This document shows, in pieces, positions 1 through 8,108 of a stretch of 42,743 nucleotides of DNA. The stretch lies in the NCBI GenBank assembly GCA_017402995.1, contig JAFQOV010000008.1, forward strand, positions 1-42,743, in the 5' to 3' direction. The stretch's first letter is position 1. Every line of letters starts with the position of its first letter. The notes beneath the pieces are model-generated. The model was not told the DNA's origin, made no database searches, and saw nothing but the letters and a program-made list of their open reading frames with translations. The DNA is from Candidatus Gastranaerophilales bacterium (lineage in GTDB: Bacteria; Cyanobacteriota; Vampirovibrionia; Gastranaerophilales; Gastranaerophilaceae). A program made the translations under genes and the position numbers.

Positions 1-36
1 CGAGTTCCCGAAAGCACAAATATTGAACTTAGTGCG

Positions 37-141
37 TCTCTAGAATGTAATAATATAACCAAGCCGATATTTCTTTTTCTTTTGGTTCTGTTTTCTTTTT
101 CTTTCATCGGCGCTTGACGAAAGAAAAAGAAAATGAACAAG
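37..141. repeat. Left arm of 105-bp inverted repeat shared by both window ends
   Basis: The 105 bases at 37-141 are the reverse complement of 42639-42743; I compared them base by base and found no mismatch. The arm contains a perfect internal hairpin: 15-bp purine/pyrimidine stems at 91-105 and 119-133 around a 13-base loop at 106-118. Bases 1-36 lie outside the match and I recognise nothing in them. The repeat lies at the very end of the right side and 36 bases from the left end, which is what an assembler produces when it stops in a multi-copy sequence. Confidence 0.93.
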
Positions 142-311
142 AACTTTAGTTCTTTAAAAACAAAAACTTTAGTTCTTTATAAAAATCAAAATTGAATAAA
201 ACAATATATTTTATCCAAACACAAGAATTTAATTAAAAAAACATACCCTCTTTTCATTTGCAAAGCGCAAAAAAGAGTGATAAAATCAAAGGAAACATTA
301 AAGAGGTCACT
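142..311. other. AT-rich leader upstream of ald with short direct repeats and a hairpin
   Basis: No gene is visible here. A 15-base unit is directly repeated at 142-156 and 165-179, and each copy can fold as a mini-hairpin (AAGAAC/GTTCTT type). A larger stem-loop spans 248-277, with arms CTCTTTT (248-254) and AAAAGAG (271-277) and an inner TTTGC/GCAAA pairing. It has no T-tract on the plus strand, so it is not a simple terminator for this strand. A possible -10 (TAAAAT) lies near 281-286, followed by the GAGGT ribosome-binding site of ald at about 303-307. The promoter call is weak. Confidence 0.5.
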
Positions 312-1448
312 ATGAAATATAATTTTGGCGTAGTTAAAGAATTAAAAGAAGGCGAAACAAGAGTTTCAATCACACCTGACGTTGTTGCAATGTTATGTGC
401 TGATGGGTTAAATGTTTTGGTTGAATCTGGAGCTGGCGAAAAAAGCGGTTTTTCAGATGATGATTATATCCAATCTGGCGCAACAGTTGTGAAAGACGTT
501 CAAGAAGTTTGGAATAATTCAAAAGTTATTGTCAAAGTTAAAGAGCCTCAAAAATGCGAATTTAAATATTTTAGACCCGACTTAATAATCTTCTGCTATT
601 TGCATTTAGCTGTGGAAGAAGAATTAACAAAAGAATTATTAGCTAAAAAAGTGACTGCAATTGCTTCTGAATCTGTTGAAACAGAAGACAAGCAACTTCC
701 ACTTTTAACTCCAATGTCAGAAGTTGCAGGGCGATTAGCTGTTCAAATTGGTGCAAGTTTATTGCAAAGTCATAACAACGGTTCAGGTGTCTTATTATCA
801 GGTGTTCCTGGGGTTCAACCTGGCAAGGTAATTATCATTGGCGCAGGTGTTGTTGGCTTTAATGCGGCACAAATTGCAATTGGCATGGGGGCTGATGTTT
901 CAATTTTTGATATCAATCCTAAAAAATTAGTTCAAATTGATGGAATTTATGGTACATCAATTAAAACGCACTATTGCAATCCTGCGAAAATTGCGCAAGA
1001 AGTCCCAAAAGCAGATTTATTAATCACTTCTGTTTTAATTCCTTCAAAACTTGCTCCAAAAATCATATCTGAAGAAGTTGTTAAAACAATGAAAAAAGGC
1101 TCTGTTATTATTGACGTTGCAATTGATCAAGGCGGTAACGTTGAAACAGTTGATAGAATTACAACGCACGAAAATCCTGTTTATGAAAAACATGGAATTT
1201 TACACTGCGCAATTCCAAACATTCCTTCTGCTGTTCCAAAAACTGCATCATATGCTTATTCATACGCAATGTATCCATATTTGAAATCTTTGGGCGAGCA
1301 AGGAATTATCAAATCAATTAAAGAAAATCGCGACCTTTCAAATGGGGTAAATACATTTAATGGCGAGATTACAAACGAAGCAGTGGCACAGTCTTTGGGT
1401 TGCGATTATACCCAAATCGAGCTTTTAGTAGGTTTTAAATTAAAATGA
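312..1448 (+). CDS. ald: Alanine dehydrogenase
   Basis: NAD-dependent oxidative deamination of L-alanine to pyruvate and ammonia, or the reverse; cytosolic and usually hexameric. The 378-residue product matches family length. Visible features: the N-terminal KE...ETRVSITP block with the conserved Arg at residue 17; catalytic Lys75 in VKVKEP; His98 in YLHLA; a dinucleotide-binding IGAGVVG motif near residue 180; and the VDVAIDQGG-type block (here IDVAIDQGG). The frame is open from 258, but I start at 312 because GAGGT sits just upstream and family proteins begin at this point; the extra 18 residues look like untranslated leader. The stop overlaps the proB start (ATGA), so ald, proB and proA are probably one transcript. 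Identity is firm; the physiological direction cannot be told from sequence. Confidence 0.95.
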   Translation: MKYNFGVVKELKEGETRVSITPDVVAMLCADGLNVLVESGAGEKSGFSDDDYIQSGATVVKDVQEVWNNSKVIVKVKEPQKCEFKYFRPDLIIFCYLHLAVEEELTKELLAKKVTAIASESVETEDKQLPLLTPMSEVAGRLAVQIGASLLQSHNNGSGVLLSGVPGVQPGKVIIIGAGVVGFNAAQIAIGMGADVSIFDINPKKLVQIDGIYGTSIKTHYCNPAKIAQEVPKADLLITSVLIPSKLAPKIISEEVVKTMKKGSVIIDVAIDQGGNVETVDRITTHENPVYEKHGILHCAIPNIPSAVPKTASYAYSYAMYPYLKSLGEQGIIKSIKENRDLSNGVNTFNGEITNEAVAQSLGCDYTQIELLVGFKLK

Positions 1449-2551
1449 TAAAAGATTCAAAAAGAATTGTTTTTAAATTCGGCACAAATATTTTAAGAAA
1501 CGACCAAGGCGAAATTTCATTAGCTCATTTATATTCATTTATCGAGGATTTAAGCTATCTTTATAAAGAAGGCAAAGAAATCCTTGTTGTGACATCTGGG
1601 GCTGTTGGTTTGGGAGCCAAAAAATTAGGAGTTGATACTTCAACCTCAACTACCTTAAAACAAGCGGCTGCAAGCGTTGGACAACCAATGCTTATGGGAA
1701 TTTGGCAAGATGGTTTTGAAAAATATGGAATTACAACCGCACAAATTCTTTTAACAGAAGAAGATTTTTCAAATCGAAAAAAATATTTATCGCTAAGGCT
1801 TACTTTAACGAAATTATTAGAAAATAAAGTAATTCCAATCATTAACCAAAATGACGCCGTTTCGCCAAGCGAATTAGAACATGCTTGTTTTTCAGATAAT
1901 GATAAACTATCTTCGATTGTTGCAAGCAAACTAGACGCTGATTTATTGGTTATGGTATCAGATATTGATGGACTTTTTGATAAAAATCCAAAAGAATTTG
2001 ATGATGCTAAATTAATTCAAAAAGTTGAAAAAATTACACCAAAAATTGAAAAACTTGCAACTGGCGCGACTTTGGGTGGTCGAGGCGGCATGATTACCAA
2101 GCTAATTGGTGCAAAAGTTGCAACAACAAGCGGATTGTACGCAAAAATTGTCAATGGAACAACCCCAAATATTATCAGAAAAATTTTTGATGATAATGTC
2201 GGAACAACTTTTTTACCAAACAATAATTTGTCTCATAAAAAGCGCTGGATTGCTTATGCGACAAATATTATGGGCTCTTTGATTGTTAATGATGGCGCAA
2301 AAGACGCGATTTTAAACAATCAAAAAAGTTTATTATCAATCGGCATTGTCGAGGTTTGCGACAGCTTCAAACGTGGAGAAATTGTTTCAATTTTAGATTG
2401 TGATGGAGTTGAATTTGCGCGTGGCATTTCAAGCTATGACTCATCAGATATTGAAAAAATCAGAGGCTGTCATTCCGATAAAATTTGTGAAATTTTGGGC
2501 TATAAGTTTGATGATGACGTTATTGAAAAAGATAATTTAGTTTTGATTTAG
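1445..2551 (+). CDS. proB: Glutamate 5-kinase
   Basis: Phosphorylates glutamate to gamma-glutamyl phosphate, the first committed step of proline synthesis, in the cytosol. At 368 residues it has the long-form architecture: an amino-acid-kinase domain (about 1-255, with VFKFGTNIL at the start, VTSGAVGLG, the NQNDAVS block and the GGRGGMITK region) followed by a C-terminal PUA domain (about 268-350). Enzymes of this class are usually feedback-inhibited by proline; whether this one is cannot be read here. It overlaps ald by 4 bp and proA starts 6 bp after its stop, which suggests translational coupling. No proC is present in the window. Confidence 0.96.
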   Translation: MIKDSKRIVFKFGTNILRNDQGEISLAHLYSFIEDLSYLYKEGKEILVVTSGAVGLGAKKLGVDTSTSTTLKQAAASVGQPMLMGIWQDGFEKYGITTAQILLTEEDFSNRKKYLSLRLTLTKLLENKVIPIINQNDAVSPSELEHACFSDNDKLSSIVASKLDADLLVMVSDIDGLFDKNPKEFDDAKLIQKVEKITPKIEKLATGATLGGRGGMITKLIGAKVATTSGLYAKIVNGTTPNIIRKIFDDNVGTTFLPNNNLSHKKRWIAYATNIMGSLIVNDGAKDAILNNQKSLLSIGIVEVCDSFKRGEIVSILDCDGVEFARGISSYDSSDIEKIRGCHSDKICEILGYKFDDDVIEKDNLVLI

Positions 2552-2557
2552 GTAATT

Positions 2558-3808
2558 ATGGAAAATATTATAAATATTGCAAAAAATGCGAAAAATGCTT
2601 ATTTAAAAATGATGAATTTATCATCTAACTTGAAAAATCAAGCATTAATTGAAATTGCAAAAAAATTAGAAGAAAAAAAGCTTGAAATTTTTGAAGCAAA
2701 TAAAAAAGATTTAGAGCTTGCGCAAGGTTTGCTTGAAAAAAATGAAATCAACCAAGCAACTTTTAACCGCTTAAAACTTGACGAAAACAAAATGCGCGAT
2801 ATGATTTCGGGCTTATATGATTTAGTTGAGCTTGAAGATGTTGTTAACAAAACTGTTTGGGAAAAAGAGCTTGATGAAGGTTTGGTTTTGAAAAAAATCA
2901 CAACTCCAATTGGGGTGATTGGCGTGATTTTTGAAGCAAGACCAGATTGTCTTGTGCAAATTTCTTCTTTAATAATCAAATCAGGAAATGCCGTGATTTT
3001 AAAGGGCGGAAGGGAATGTGAAAATACAAATCGCAAAATTTTTGAAGTGATAAATTGCGCTTTAAATGAAGTTCAAAATTTCCCAAAAAATGTTGTAAAT
3101 TTGATATTTTCAAGGGAAGATGTCAAAAATTTATTAGATTTAGATGAATATATCAATTTGATTATTCCTCGCGGTTCAAATGCGCTTGTTAAATTTATCC
3201 AAGAAAATACTAAAATTCCTGTTTTGGGTCATGCAAGTGGAATTTGTCATATTTTTGTTGATGAAAGCGCAGATAAAAATTGTGCTTGTGAAATTATAAA
3301 AGACGCCAAAACGCAATATCCAAGCGCATGTAATGCCGTTGAAACATTGTTAATTCATCAAAACTTTGAATTTAAAAATGAACTAATCGAATATTTGAAA
3401 GCTCAAGAGATTGAAATAATTGAAAATCCGCAAAATTTCGACAAAGAATATGGCGACAAGATTTTAGCGGTTAAAATTGTTGAAAATATTGACTGTGCAA
3501 TTGAACACATCAACAAATTTGGCTCAGGACATACTGATTCAATACTTTCTAATAACCAAGAAAATATTGAAAAATTTATGAATTATGTTGATTCTTCTTC
3601 TGTTTTTGCAAATTGTTCAACAAGATTTTCTGATGGGTTTAGATATGGTTTTGGTGCCGAAGTTGGCATTTCAACAAACAAAACTCACGCGAGAGGCCCT
3701 GTCGGATTAGAAGGTTTAACGATTTATAAATATAAACTTTTTGGCTCAAACAATACGGTTGCGCCATATGCAAAAGGTGAAAAAAAGTTCACCCATAAAT
3801 TTTTATAA
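2558..3808 (+). CDS. proA: Glutamate-5-semialdehyde dehydrogenase (gamma-glutamyl phosphate reductase)
   Basis: NADPH-dependent reduction of gamma-glutamyl phosphate to glutamate-5-semialdehyde, the second step of proline synthesis. The 416-residue length is normal. The aldehyde-dehydrogenase-like fold is evident: the IGVIFEARPD block (about 121-130), KSGNAVILKGG (141-151), the catalytic Cys258 in YPSACNAVET, and the C-terminal THARGPVGLEGLTIYKY signature. It is the third gene of the ald-proB-proA unit. Its last 6 bases overlap the 3' end of the convergent XRE gene, so no separate terminator fits between them. Confidence 0.96.
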   Translation: MENIINIAKNAKNAYLKMMNLSSNLKNQALIEIAKKLEEKKLEIFEANKKDLELAQGLLEKNEINQATFNRLKLDENKMRDMISGLYDLVELEDVVNKTVWEKELDEGLVLKKITTPIGVIGVIFEARPDCLVQISSLIIKSGNAVILKGGRECENTNRKIFEVINCALNEVQNFPKNVVNLIFSREDVKNLLDLDEYINLIIPRGSNALVKFIQENTKIPVLGHASGICHIFVDESADKNCACEIIKDAKTQYPSACNAVETLLIHQNFEFKNELIEYLKAQEIEIIENPQNFDKEYGDKILAVKIVENIDCAIEHINKFGSGHTDSILSNNQENIEKFMNYVDSSSVFANCSTRFSDGFRYGFGAEVGISTNKTHARGPVGLEGLTIYKYKLFGSNNTVAPYAKGEKKFTHKFL

Positions 3809-4129
3809 ATCGATATATTTGCAATATAGATAGATTTTTTCAAGTTTTTCAACTGAAAAATCTTTGATTTCGTCAGCGATTTTGTTTTTTAATTCAGCGC
3901 TTGAAGGCTTCTTGTCGAATAAAAATAATTCATACATTTCAACATTAAAACATTGAGCAAATCTAGAAATTAAATCAAAAGAAGGGAAACTCAACCCGCT
4001 TTCGATACAGCTAATGTGTTTTGGTTCGACAGATACAGCCTCTGCAAGTTGGGCTTGAGTCCAATTTTGTTTTTTTCGCAATTTTTTAATGTTCGTGCGT
4101 AAAATCTTTTTGTTTTCTGCGTCTTTCAT
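3803..4129 (-). CDS. XRE-family helix-turn-helix regulator
   Basis: A 108-residue protein with a Cro/C1-type HTH at about residues 14-68: LRKKQNWTQAQLAEAV (helices 1-2), then VEPKHISCIESGLSFPS (recognition helix and turn), then the FNVEMYELF helix. The remaining about 40 residues are charged and helical (AELKNKIADEIKDF...) and may mediate dimerisation; no ligand-binding domain is seen. An AGGGGAG ribosome-binding site precedes the ATG. The gene is divergent from the Stealth gene, and a 12-bp palindrome lies between them, so control of itself or its neighbour is plausible but not shown. Small stand-alone XRE proteins of this kind are common, and target prediction is not possible from sequence. 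Confidence 0.88.
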   Translation of the reverse strand: MKDAENKKILRTNIKKLRKKQNWTQAQLAEAVSVEPKHISCIESGLSFPSFDLISRFAQCFNVEMYELFLFDKKPSSAELKNKIADEIKDFSVEKLEKIYLYCKYIDL

Positions 4130-4213
4130 AATACTCCCCTAAGGATAAGTGTTATTTTGGAAAAATTAAATACTCTAGCAAGGTAATATTTGACAAAAAA
4201 TTACTTTTTAGGT

Positions 4214-4225
4214 ACATGTTCATGT
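4214..4225. promoter_or_regulatory. 12-bp palindrome, candidate operator upstream of the Stealth gene
   Basis: The sequence ACATGTTCATGT is a perfect inverted repeat of 5-bp arms with a 2-bp centre. It ends two bases before a TATAAT at 4228-4233, i.e. in the spacer of the probable Stealth-gene promoter. It lies between the divergent XRE regulator and that gene, so it is a reasonable operator candidate. There is only one copy, so chance cannot be excluded. Confidence 0.35.
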
Positions 4226-4227
4226 CA

Positions 4228-4233
4228 TATAAT
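4228..4233 (+). promoter_or_regulatory. -10 box (TATAAT) for the Stealth gene
   Basis: A consensus TATAAT lies 37 bp before the start codon, leaving a leader that contains a GAGGT ribosome-binding site. A TTGACA occurs at 4190-4195 but is 32 bp away, too far for a standard sigma-70 spacer, and no good -35 is at 16-18 bp. The promoter may therefore need an activator. Confidence 0.45.
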
Positions 4234-4270
4234 GTAATTTTTTATATTAAATATAACTTGTGAGGTAATT

Positions 4271-5227
4271 ATGGAAGATTTTAAAATAGATATGGTTTAT
4301 CTTTGGGTGGATTCAAATGATGAAAAATGGAAAGAAAAGAAAAACAAGTTTTTAAATAATTCAAAAAATTATGACGCAGAAGCAGTTTGCGACGGGCGAT
4401 TTGAACAAATTGATGAATTAAAATATTCCTTGCGTTCATTAGAAAAATATGCAAATTGGATTAATCATATTTATATCATCACAGATGAACAAGCGCCAAA
4501 ATGGCTCAATTTAAATAATGATAGAATTACAATAGTTGACCATAAAGACATTTTTGATAATTCAAAATTACCAACCTTTAACTCTATGGCGATTGAAACC
4601 CAAATTGCAAATATAAAAGGCTTATCTGAATATTTTTTATATGCAAATGACGATTTTTTCTTTTACAAAAAAACAGGCAAAAAATTTTTCTTTAATAAAA
4701 AGAAAATGCCGATATGTCGCTTCATTAGCAAATTTAAAAATCAAAGGTTTGTTGGACAATATGGGCTAAATGTTAAATATACACACGATTTAATGAGCCA
4801 AAAATTTAATAAATATGTTCCATATTTTACTCATCATTGTATTGATTCATATACAAAAACAAATATTTTATCTTGCATTGCAGATTTTAGAGATGAGTAT
4901 GAAAGAACTTCTAAAATGCGCTTTCGCGAGTTTAACGCTCTTGAAAGAACAGGATATTCATATTGGGCTGTAATGAGCGGAAAAGGTGTTTTTAAAAAAA
5001 TTCCAAAAAGATGTACGTTTGATTATTTGCTTGGAGTAATTGGAATAACAAGATTTGATTCAATGGTTTTTGCAAATACTAAAAAAGGAATAGATAAAAA
5101 ATTAAAAATTTTTAAACCTCATATTTTTTGCATTAATGATGGTGAGCAATGTCAAAAAGAAGATAGAGCCCGCGCAAAAAGCATTTTAGAAAAAATATAT
5201 CCAAAAAAATCATCATTTGAAATATAG
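4271..5227 (+). CDS. Stealth-family sugar-phosphate transferase
   Basis: The 318-residue product carries the conserved regions of Stealth proteins (capsular-polysaccharide phosphotransferases related to GlcNAc-1-phosphotransferase). CR1 is IDMVYLWVDSND at 6-17. CR2 spans about 48-131 with ELKYSLRSLEKYANW, IYIITDEQAPKWL and the acidic NDDFFF. Less conserved CR3/CR4 regions follow, with a HHC near 180 and a Cys near the C-terminus. Members transfer hexose-1-phosphate between sugars in surface glycans. No signal peptide or membrane span is seen, so it probably acts at the cytosolic face. It stands alone rather than in a capsule locus, so its acceptor is unknown. Start chosen by the GAGGT site 6-7 bases upstream. 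Confidence 0.85.
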   Translation: MEDFKIDMVYLWVDSNDEKWKEKKNKFLNNSKNYDAEAVCDGRFEQIDELKYSLRSLEKYANWINHIYIITDEQAPKWLNLNNDRITIVDHKDIFDNSKLPTFNSMAIETQIANIKGLSEYFLYANDDFFFYKKTGKKFFFNKKKMPICRFISKFKNQRFVGQYGLNVKYTHDLMSQKFNKYVPYFTHHCIDSYTKTNILSCIADFRDEYERTSKMRFREFNALERTGYSYWAVMSGKGVFKKIPKRCTFDYLLGVIGITRFDSMVFANTKKGIDKKLKIFKPHIFCINDGEQCQKEDRARAKSILEKIYPKKSSFEI

Positions 5228-5238
5228 TTCAATGGCGC

Positions 5239-5244
5239 TATAAT
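5239..5244 (+). promoter_or_regulatory. Leaderless promoter -10 (TATAAT) of uvrA
   Basis: TATAAT ends exactly 6 nt before the uvrA ATG, with TTGAAA at 5217-5222 and a 16-bp spacer. Transcription should begin at or next to the A of the ATG, giving a leaderless mRNA; no Shine-Dalgarno motif is present. No LexA box is recognisable. Confidence 0.7.
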
Positions 5245-5250
5245 TTCATT

Positions 5251-8082
5251 ATGAATGATTTTATTGAAATTTATAATGCTAATGAACATAATTTAAACTC
5301 AGTTAATTTAAAAATTCCAAAAAATGAATTAACTGTTTTTACGGGTGTATCGGGCTCGGGCAAGAGCTCTTTAGCTTTTGATACAATTTTTGCAGAAGGA
5401 CAAAGAAGATACGTCGAAAGCTTGTCAACATATGCTCGTCAATTCCTAGGACAAATGGACAAACCAGATGTAGAAAGGATTGATGGGTTATCTCCTGCAG
5501 TTTCGATTGATCAAAAATCAACTTCAAATAATCCACGCTCAACTGTTGGCACAATTACAGAAATTTATGATTATCTAAGACTTTTATATGCTCGCGCTGG
5601 TGTCCCTTATTGTCCCAAGTGTGGGGAAAAAATCGTTCCTCAAACAATAGATGAAATTGTTGAAAAAATAATGTCGTTACCTGAGGGTACGAAAATTCAA
5701 ATTTTGTCTCCGATTGTTAGAGCCAAAAAGGGTGAATATAAACAAATGCTTCAAGGGCTACTCTCAGAAGGGTTTATGCGTGTTCGAGTAGATGGTGAAA
5801 CATATAACCTTGAAGAAGATGAAATTGAAATTAACAAAACTCAAAAACACGAAATTGAAATTATTGTAGATAGAATTATAGTTAAAAAGGAAGCTAAATC
5901 GCGCATTTTTGATTCGGCGCAAATCGCGCTAGAGCGTGCTGATGGATTGTTGGTTATTAACAAAATAGAAGATAATTCGGACACAATTTTTTCTCAAAAA
6001 CTGGCATGTCCAAATTGCAACATAAGTTTTGAAGAATTATCTCCAAGGTTGATGAGTTTTAATAACCCATATGGCGCTTGTCCTGTGTGTAGCGGGATTG
6101 GTTCGCATTTTGAAATTTCACCAGAGCTTGTTGTTCCCGACCAAGAAAAATCTTTAAGACAAGGGGCAATTTATCCTTGGGCAAAAACAGCAAATCCATA
6201 TTATTCTGATGTTTTAGAGTCAGTTTGCGAACATTACAAAATTGATTTTGATAAACCATTTAAATCCTTAACTCCTGCGCAAAAAGGGATTATTTTATAT
6301 GGTAATGGAGATGAAAAAATTAAGCTTCGCTATGCTGATTTTGGCACAAAAAACTATCGAACACATGTAATGAGCTATCAGGGTGTAATTCCATATTTAT
6401 CTAAAAAATATGAGTCAGATTCTGATTTAATTAGAGCCGAAATTGAAAAATATATGATAGTTAATCCTTGCAAGGCTTGTGAGGGTTCAAGACTAAATCC
6501 TTTTGCAAGAAATATCAAAGTTGGCGACAAGACAATTTTTGAATTTTGCTCAATGTCTGTTTTAAAAGAATATGAATTTATTAAAGAATTATATTTAACC
6601 TTAGATGAATTTAAGTTGAAAATTGTTCATCAGGTTTTAGACGAAATCAGATTACGATTAAAATTTTTAATTGATGTTGGTTTGGGATATCTTTCCTTAG
6701 CGCGCTCTGCTGGGACATTATCTGGTGGTGAAGCGCAAAGAATTCGCCTTGCAACGCAGATTGGAAGCGGGTTATCTGGTGTTTTATATGTTCTAGATGA
6801 ACCGTCAATTGGGCTTCACCAAAGAGACAACGACATGTTAATTCAAACTTTGATGAAATTAAGAAATCTTGGAAACACTTTAATTGTCGTTGAACATGAT
6901 GAAGATACAATGCAAAACGCTGATTATATCGTTGATATTGGACCTTATGCTGGTGTAAAAGGCGGAAATATTGTTGCACAAGGAACGCTAGAAGATATTA
7001 AAAAAGAAGAAAATTCATTAACTGGGCAATATTTATCTGGCAAAAGAAAAATCGAAGTTCCAAAAGAAAGAAGAGAAGGAAACGGCGAATTTTTAGAGAT
7101 TAAAGGTGCAAAATTAAACAATTTAAAAGATATTAATGTTAATGTTCCTCTTGGTAAAATCGTTGCAATAACAGGCGTTTCGGGTTCTGGTAAATCAACT
7201 TTGGTTGAAGATATCATAGCTCAATATGCTAGATATGAGCTTTTAAGAAACAAACCAAAACCAAAAGGGGTAGATGAAATTAAAGGTTTTAAAAATATCG
7301 ATAAGCTCGTTGTGGTTGACCAATCGCCAATTGGCAGAACCCCAAGGTCAAATCCTGCAACATATACAGAAGTTTTCACACATATTCGAGAGCTTTTTTC
7401 TCAAACTCCAGAAGCAAAAGCGCGCGGATATAAGCAAGGCAGATTTTCGTTTAACGTTAAAGGCGGAAGGTGCGAAAAATGTTGCGGTGACGGGCTTTTA
7501 AAAATCGAAATGAACTTTTTATCTGACGTTTATGTGACTTGTGATGTTTGCAAAGGCAAAAGATATAACCAAGAAACACTAGAAGTTAAATATAAAGGTA
7601 AAAATATCTCAGATGTTTTAAATATGTCAGTGGCTGAAGCTTTGGAATTTTTCAAAAATGTTCCAAAAATTGCAACACGCTTGCAAACATTGTATGACGT
7701 AGGTTTGGATTATATTAAACTTGGACAAAGCGCAACAACACTCTCTGGCGGTGAAGCGCAAAGGGTTAAATTAGCACTTGAGTTAAATAAACGCTCAACT
7801 GGCAAAACGCTTTATATTCTAGATGAACCATCAACAGGTTTACATTTTTATGATATTGATAAACTTTTGATTATGTTAAAACAATTGGCAGATACCGGAA
7901 ACACTGTTTTAATTATTGAACATAATATGGATATAATTAAATCTGCAGATTGGATTATTGATTTAGGACCAGAAGGTGGCGACGGCGGTGGGGAAGTAGT
8001 CTTTAAAGGAACACCAGAGCAAATCATTAATTGCGAAAAAAGTTACACAGGAAAATATTTAAAAAAATATCTTGAAAATTAG
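5251..8082 (+). CDS. uvrA: Excinuclease ABC subunit A
   Basis: Damage-recognition ATPase of nucleotide excision repair; works as a dimer with UvrB in the cytosol. Full length at 943 residues. It has two ABC modules. Module I: Walker A GVSGSGKSSL near 32, zinc-finger cysteines CPKC near 121, a second CPNC...CPVC cluster near 252-279, and LSGGEAQRIRL plus DEPSIGLH near 490-525. Module II: Walker A GVSGSGKSTL near 644, the CEKCCGDG...CDVCKGKR zinc module near 740-770, and LSGGEAQRVKL plus DEPSTGLH near 830-868. All catalytic motifs are intact. It is transcribed from its own apparent leaderless promoter; uvrB and uvrC are not in the window. Confidence 0.98.
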   Translation: MNDFIEIYNANEHNLNSVNLKIPKNELTVFTGVSGSGKSSLAFDTIFAEGQRRYVESLSTYARQFLGQMDKPDVERIDGLSPAVSIDQKSTSNNPRSTVGTITEIYDYLRLLYARAGVPYCPKCGEKIVPQTIDEIVEKIMSLPEGTKIQILSPIVRAKKGEYKQMLQGLLSEGFMRVRVDGETYNLEEDEIEINKTQKHEIEIIVDRIIVKKEAKSRIFDSAQIALERADGLLVINKIEDNSDTIFSQKLACPNCNISFEELSPRLMSFNNPYGACPVCSGIGSHFEISPELVVPDQEKSLRQGAIYPWAKTANPYYSDVLESVCEHYKIDFDKPFKSLTPAQKGIILYGNGDEKIKLRYADFGTKNYRTHVMSYQGVIPYLSKKYESDSDLIRAEIEKYMIVNPCKACEGSRLNPFARNIKVGDKTIFEFCSMSVLKEYEFIKELYLTLDEFKLKIVHQVLDEIRLRLKFLIDVGLGYLSLARSAGTLSGGEAQRIRLATQIGSGLSGVLYVLDEPSIGLHQRDNDMLIQTLMKLRNLGNTLIVVEHDEDTMQNADYIVDIGPYAGVKGGNIVAQGTLEDIKKEENSLTGQYLSGKRKIEVPKERREGNGEFLEIKGAKLNNLKDINVNVPLGKIVAITGVSGSGKSTLVEDIIAQYARYELLRNKPKPKGVDEIKGFKNIDKLVVVDQSPIGRTPRSNPATYTEVFTHIRELFSQTPEAKARGYKQGRFSFNVKGGRCEKCCGDGLLKIEMNFLSDVYVTCDVCKGKRYNQETLEVKYKGKNISDVLNMSVAEALEFFKNVPKIATRLQTLYDVGLDYIKLGQSATTLSGGEAQRVKLALELNKRSTGKTLYILDEPSTGLHFYDIDKLLIMLKQLADTGNTVLIIEHNMDIIKSADWIIDLGPEGGDGGGEVVFKGTPEQIINCEKSYTGKYLKKYLEN

Positions 8083-8096
8083 CAGTTTTTTTGTGC

Positions 8097-8102
8097 TAAA
8101 TT
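8097..8102 (+). promoter_or_regulatory. Leaderless promoter -10 (TAAATT) of the activase gene
   Basis: TAAATT ends exactly 6 nt before the ATG at 8109 and there is no Shine-Dalgarno sequence. A TTGAAA at 8072-8077 is 19 bp upstream, slightly long for a spacer. The geometry copies that of uvrA. Confidence 0.55.
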
Positions 8103-8108
8103 AGAAAT

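Noticed and set aside
248-277. Riboswitch or attenuator before ald
   Set aside because: There is a hairpin but no alternative pairing, no T-tract and no known riboswitch motif that I recognise.
258-311. Extended N-terminus of alanine dehydrogenase
   Set aside because: No ribosome-binding site at 258, and the family starts at the position of the ATG at 312, which has GAGGT upstream.
5339-5554. Minus-strand frame inside uvrA
   Set aside because: Shadow of conserved uvrA coding sequence.
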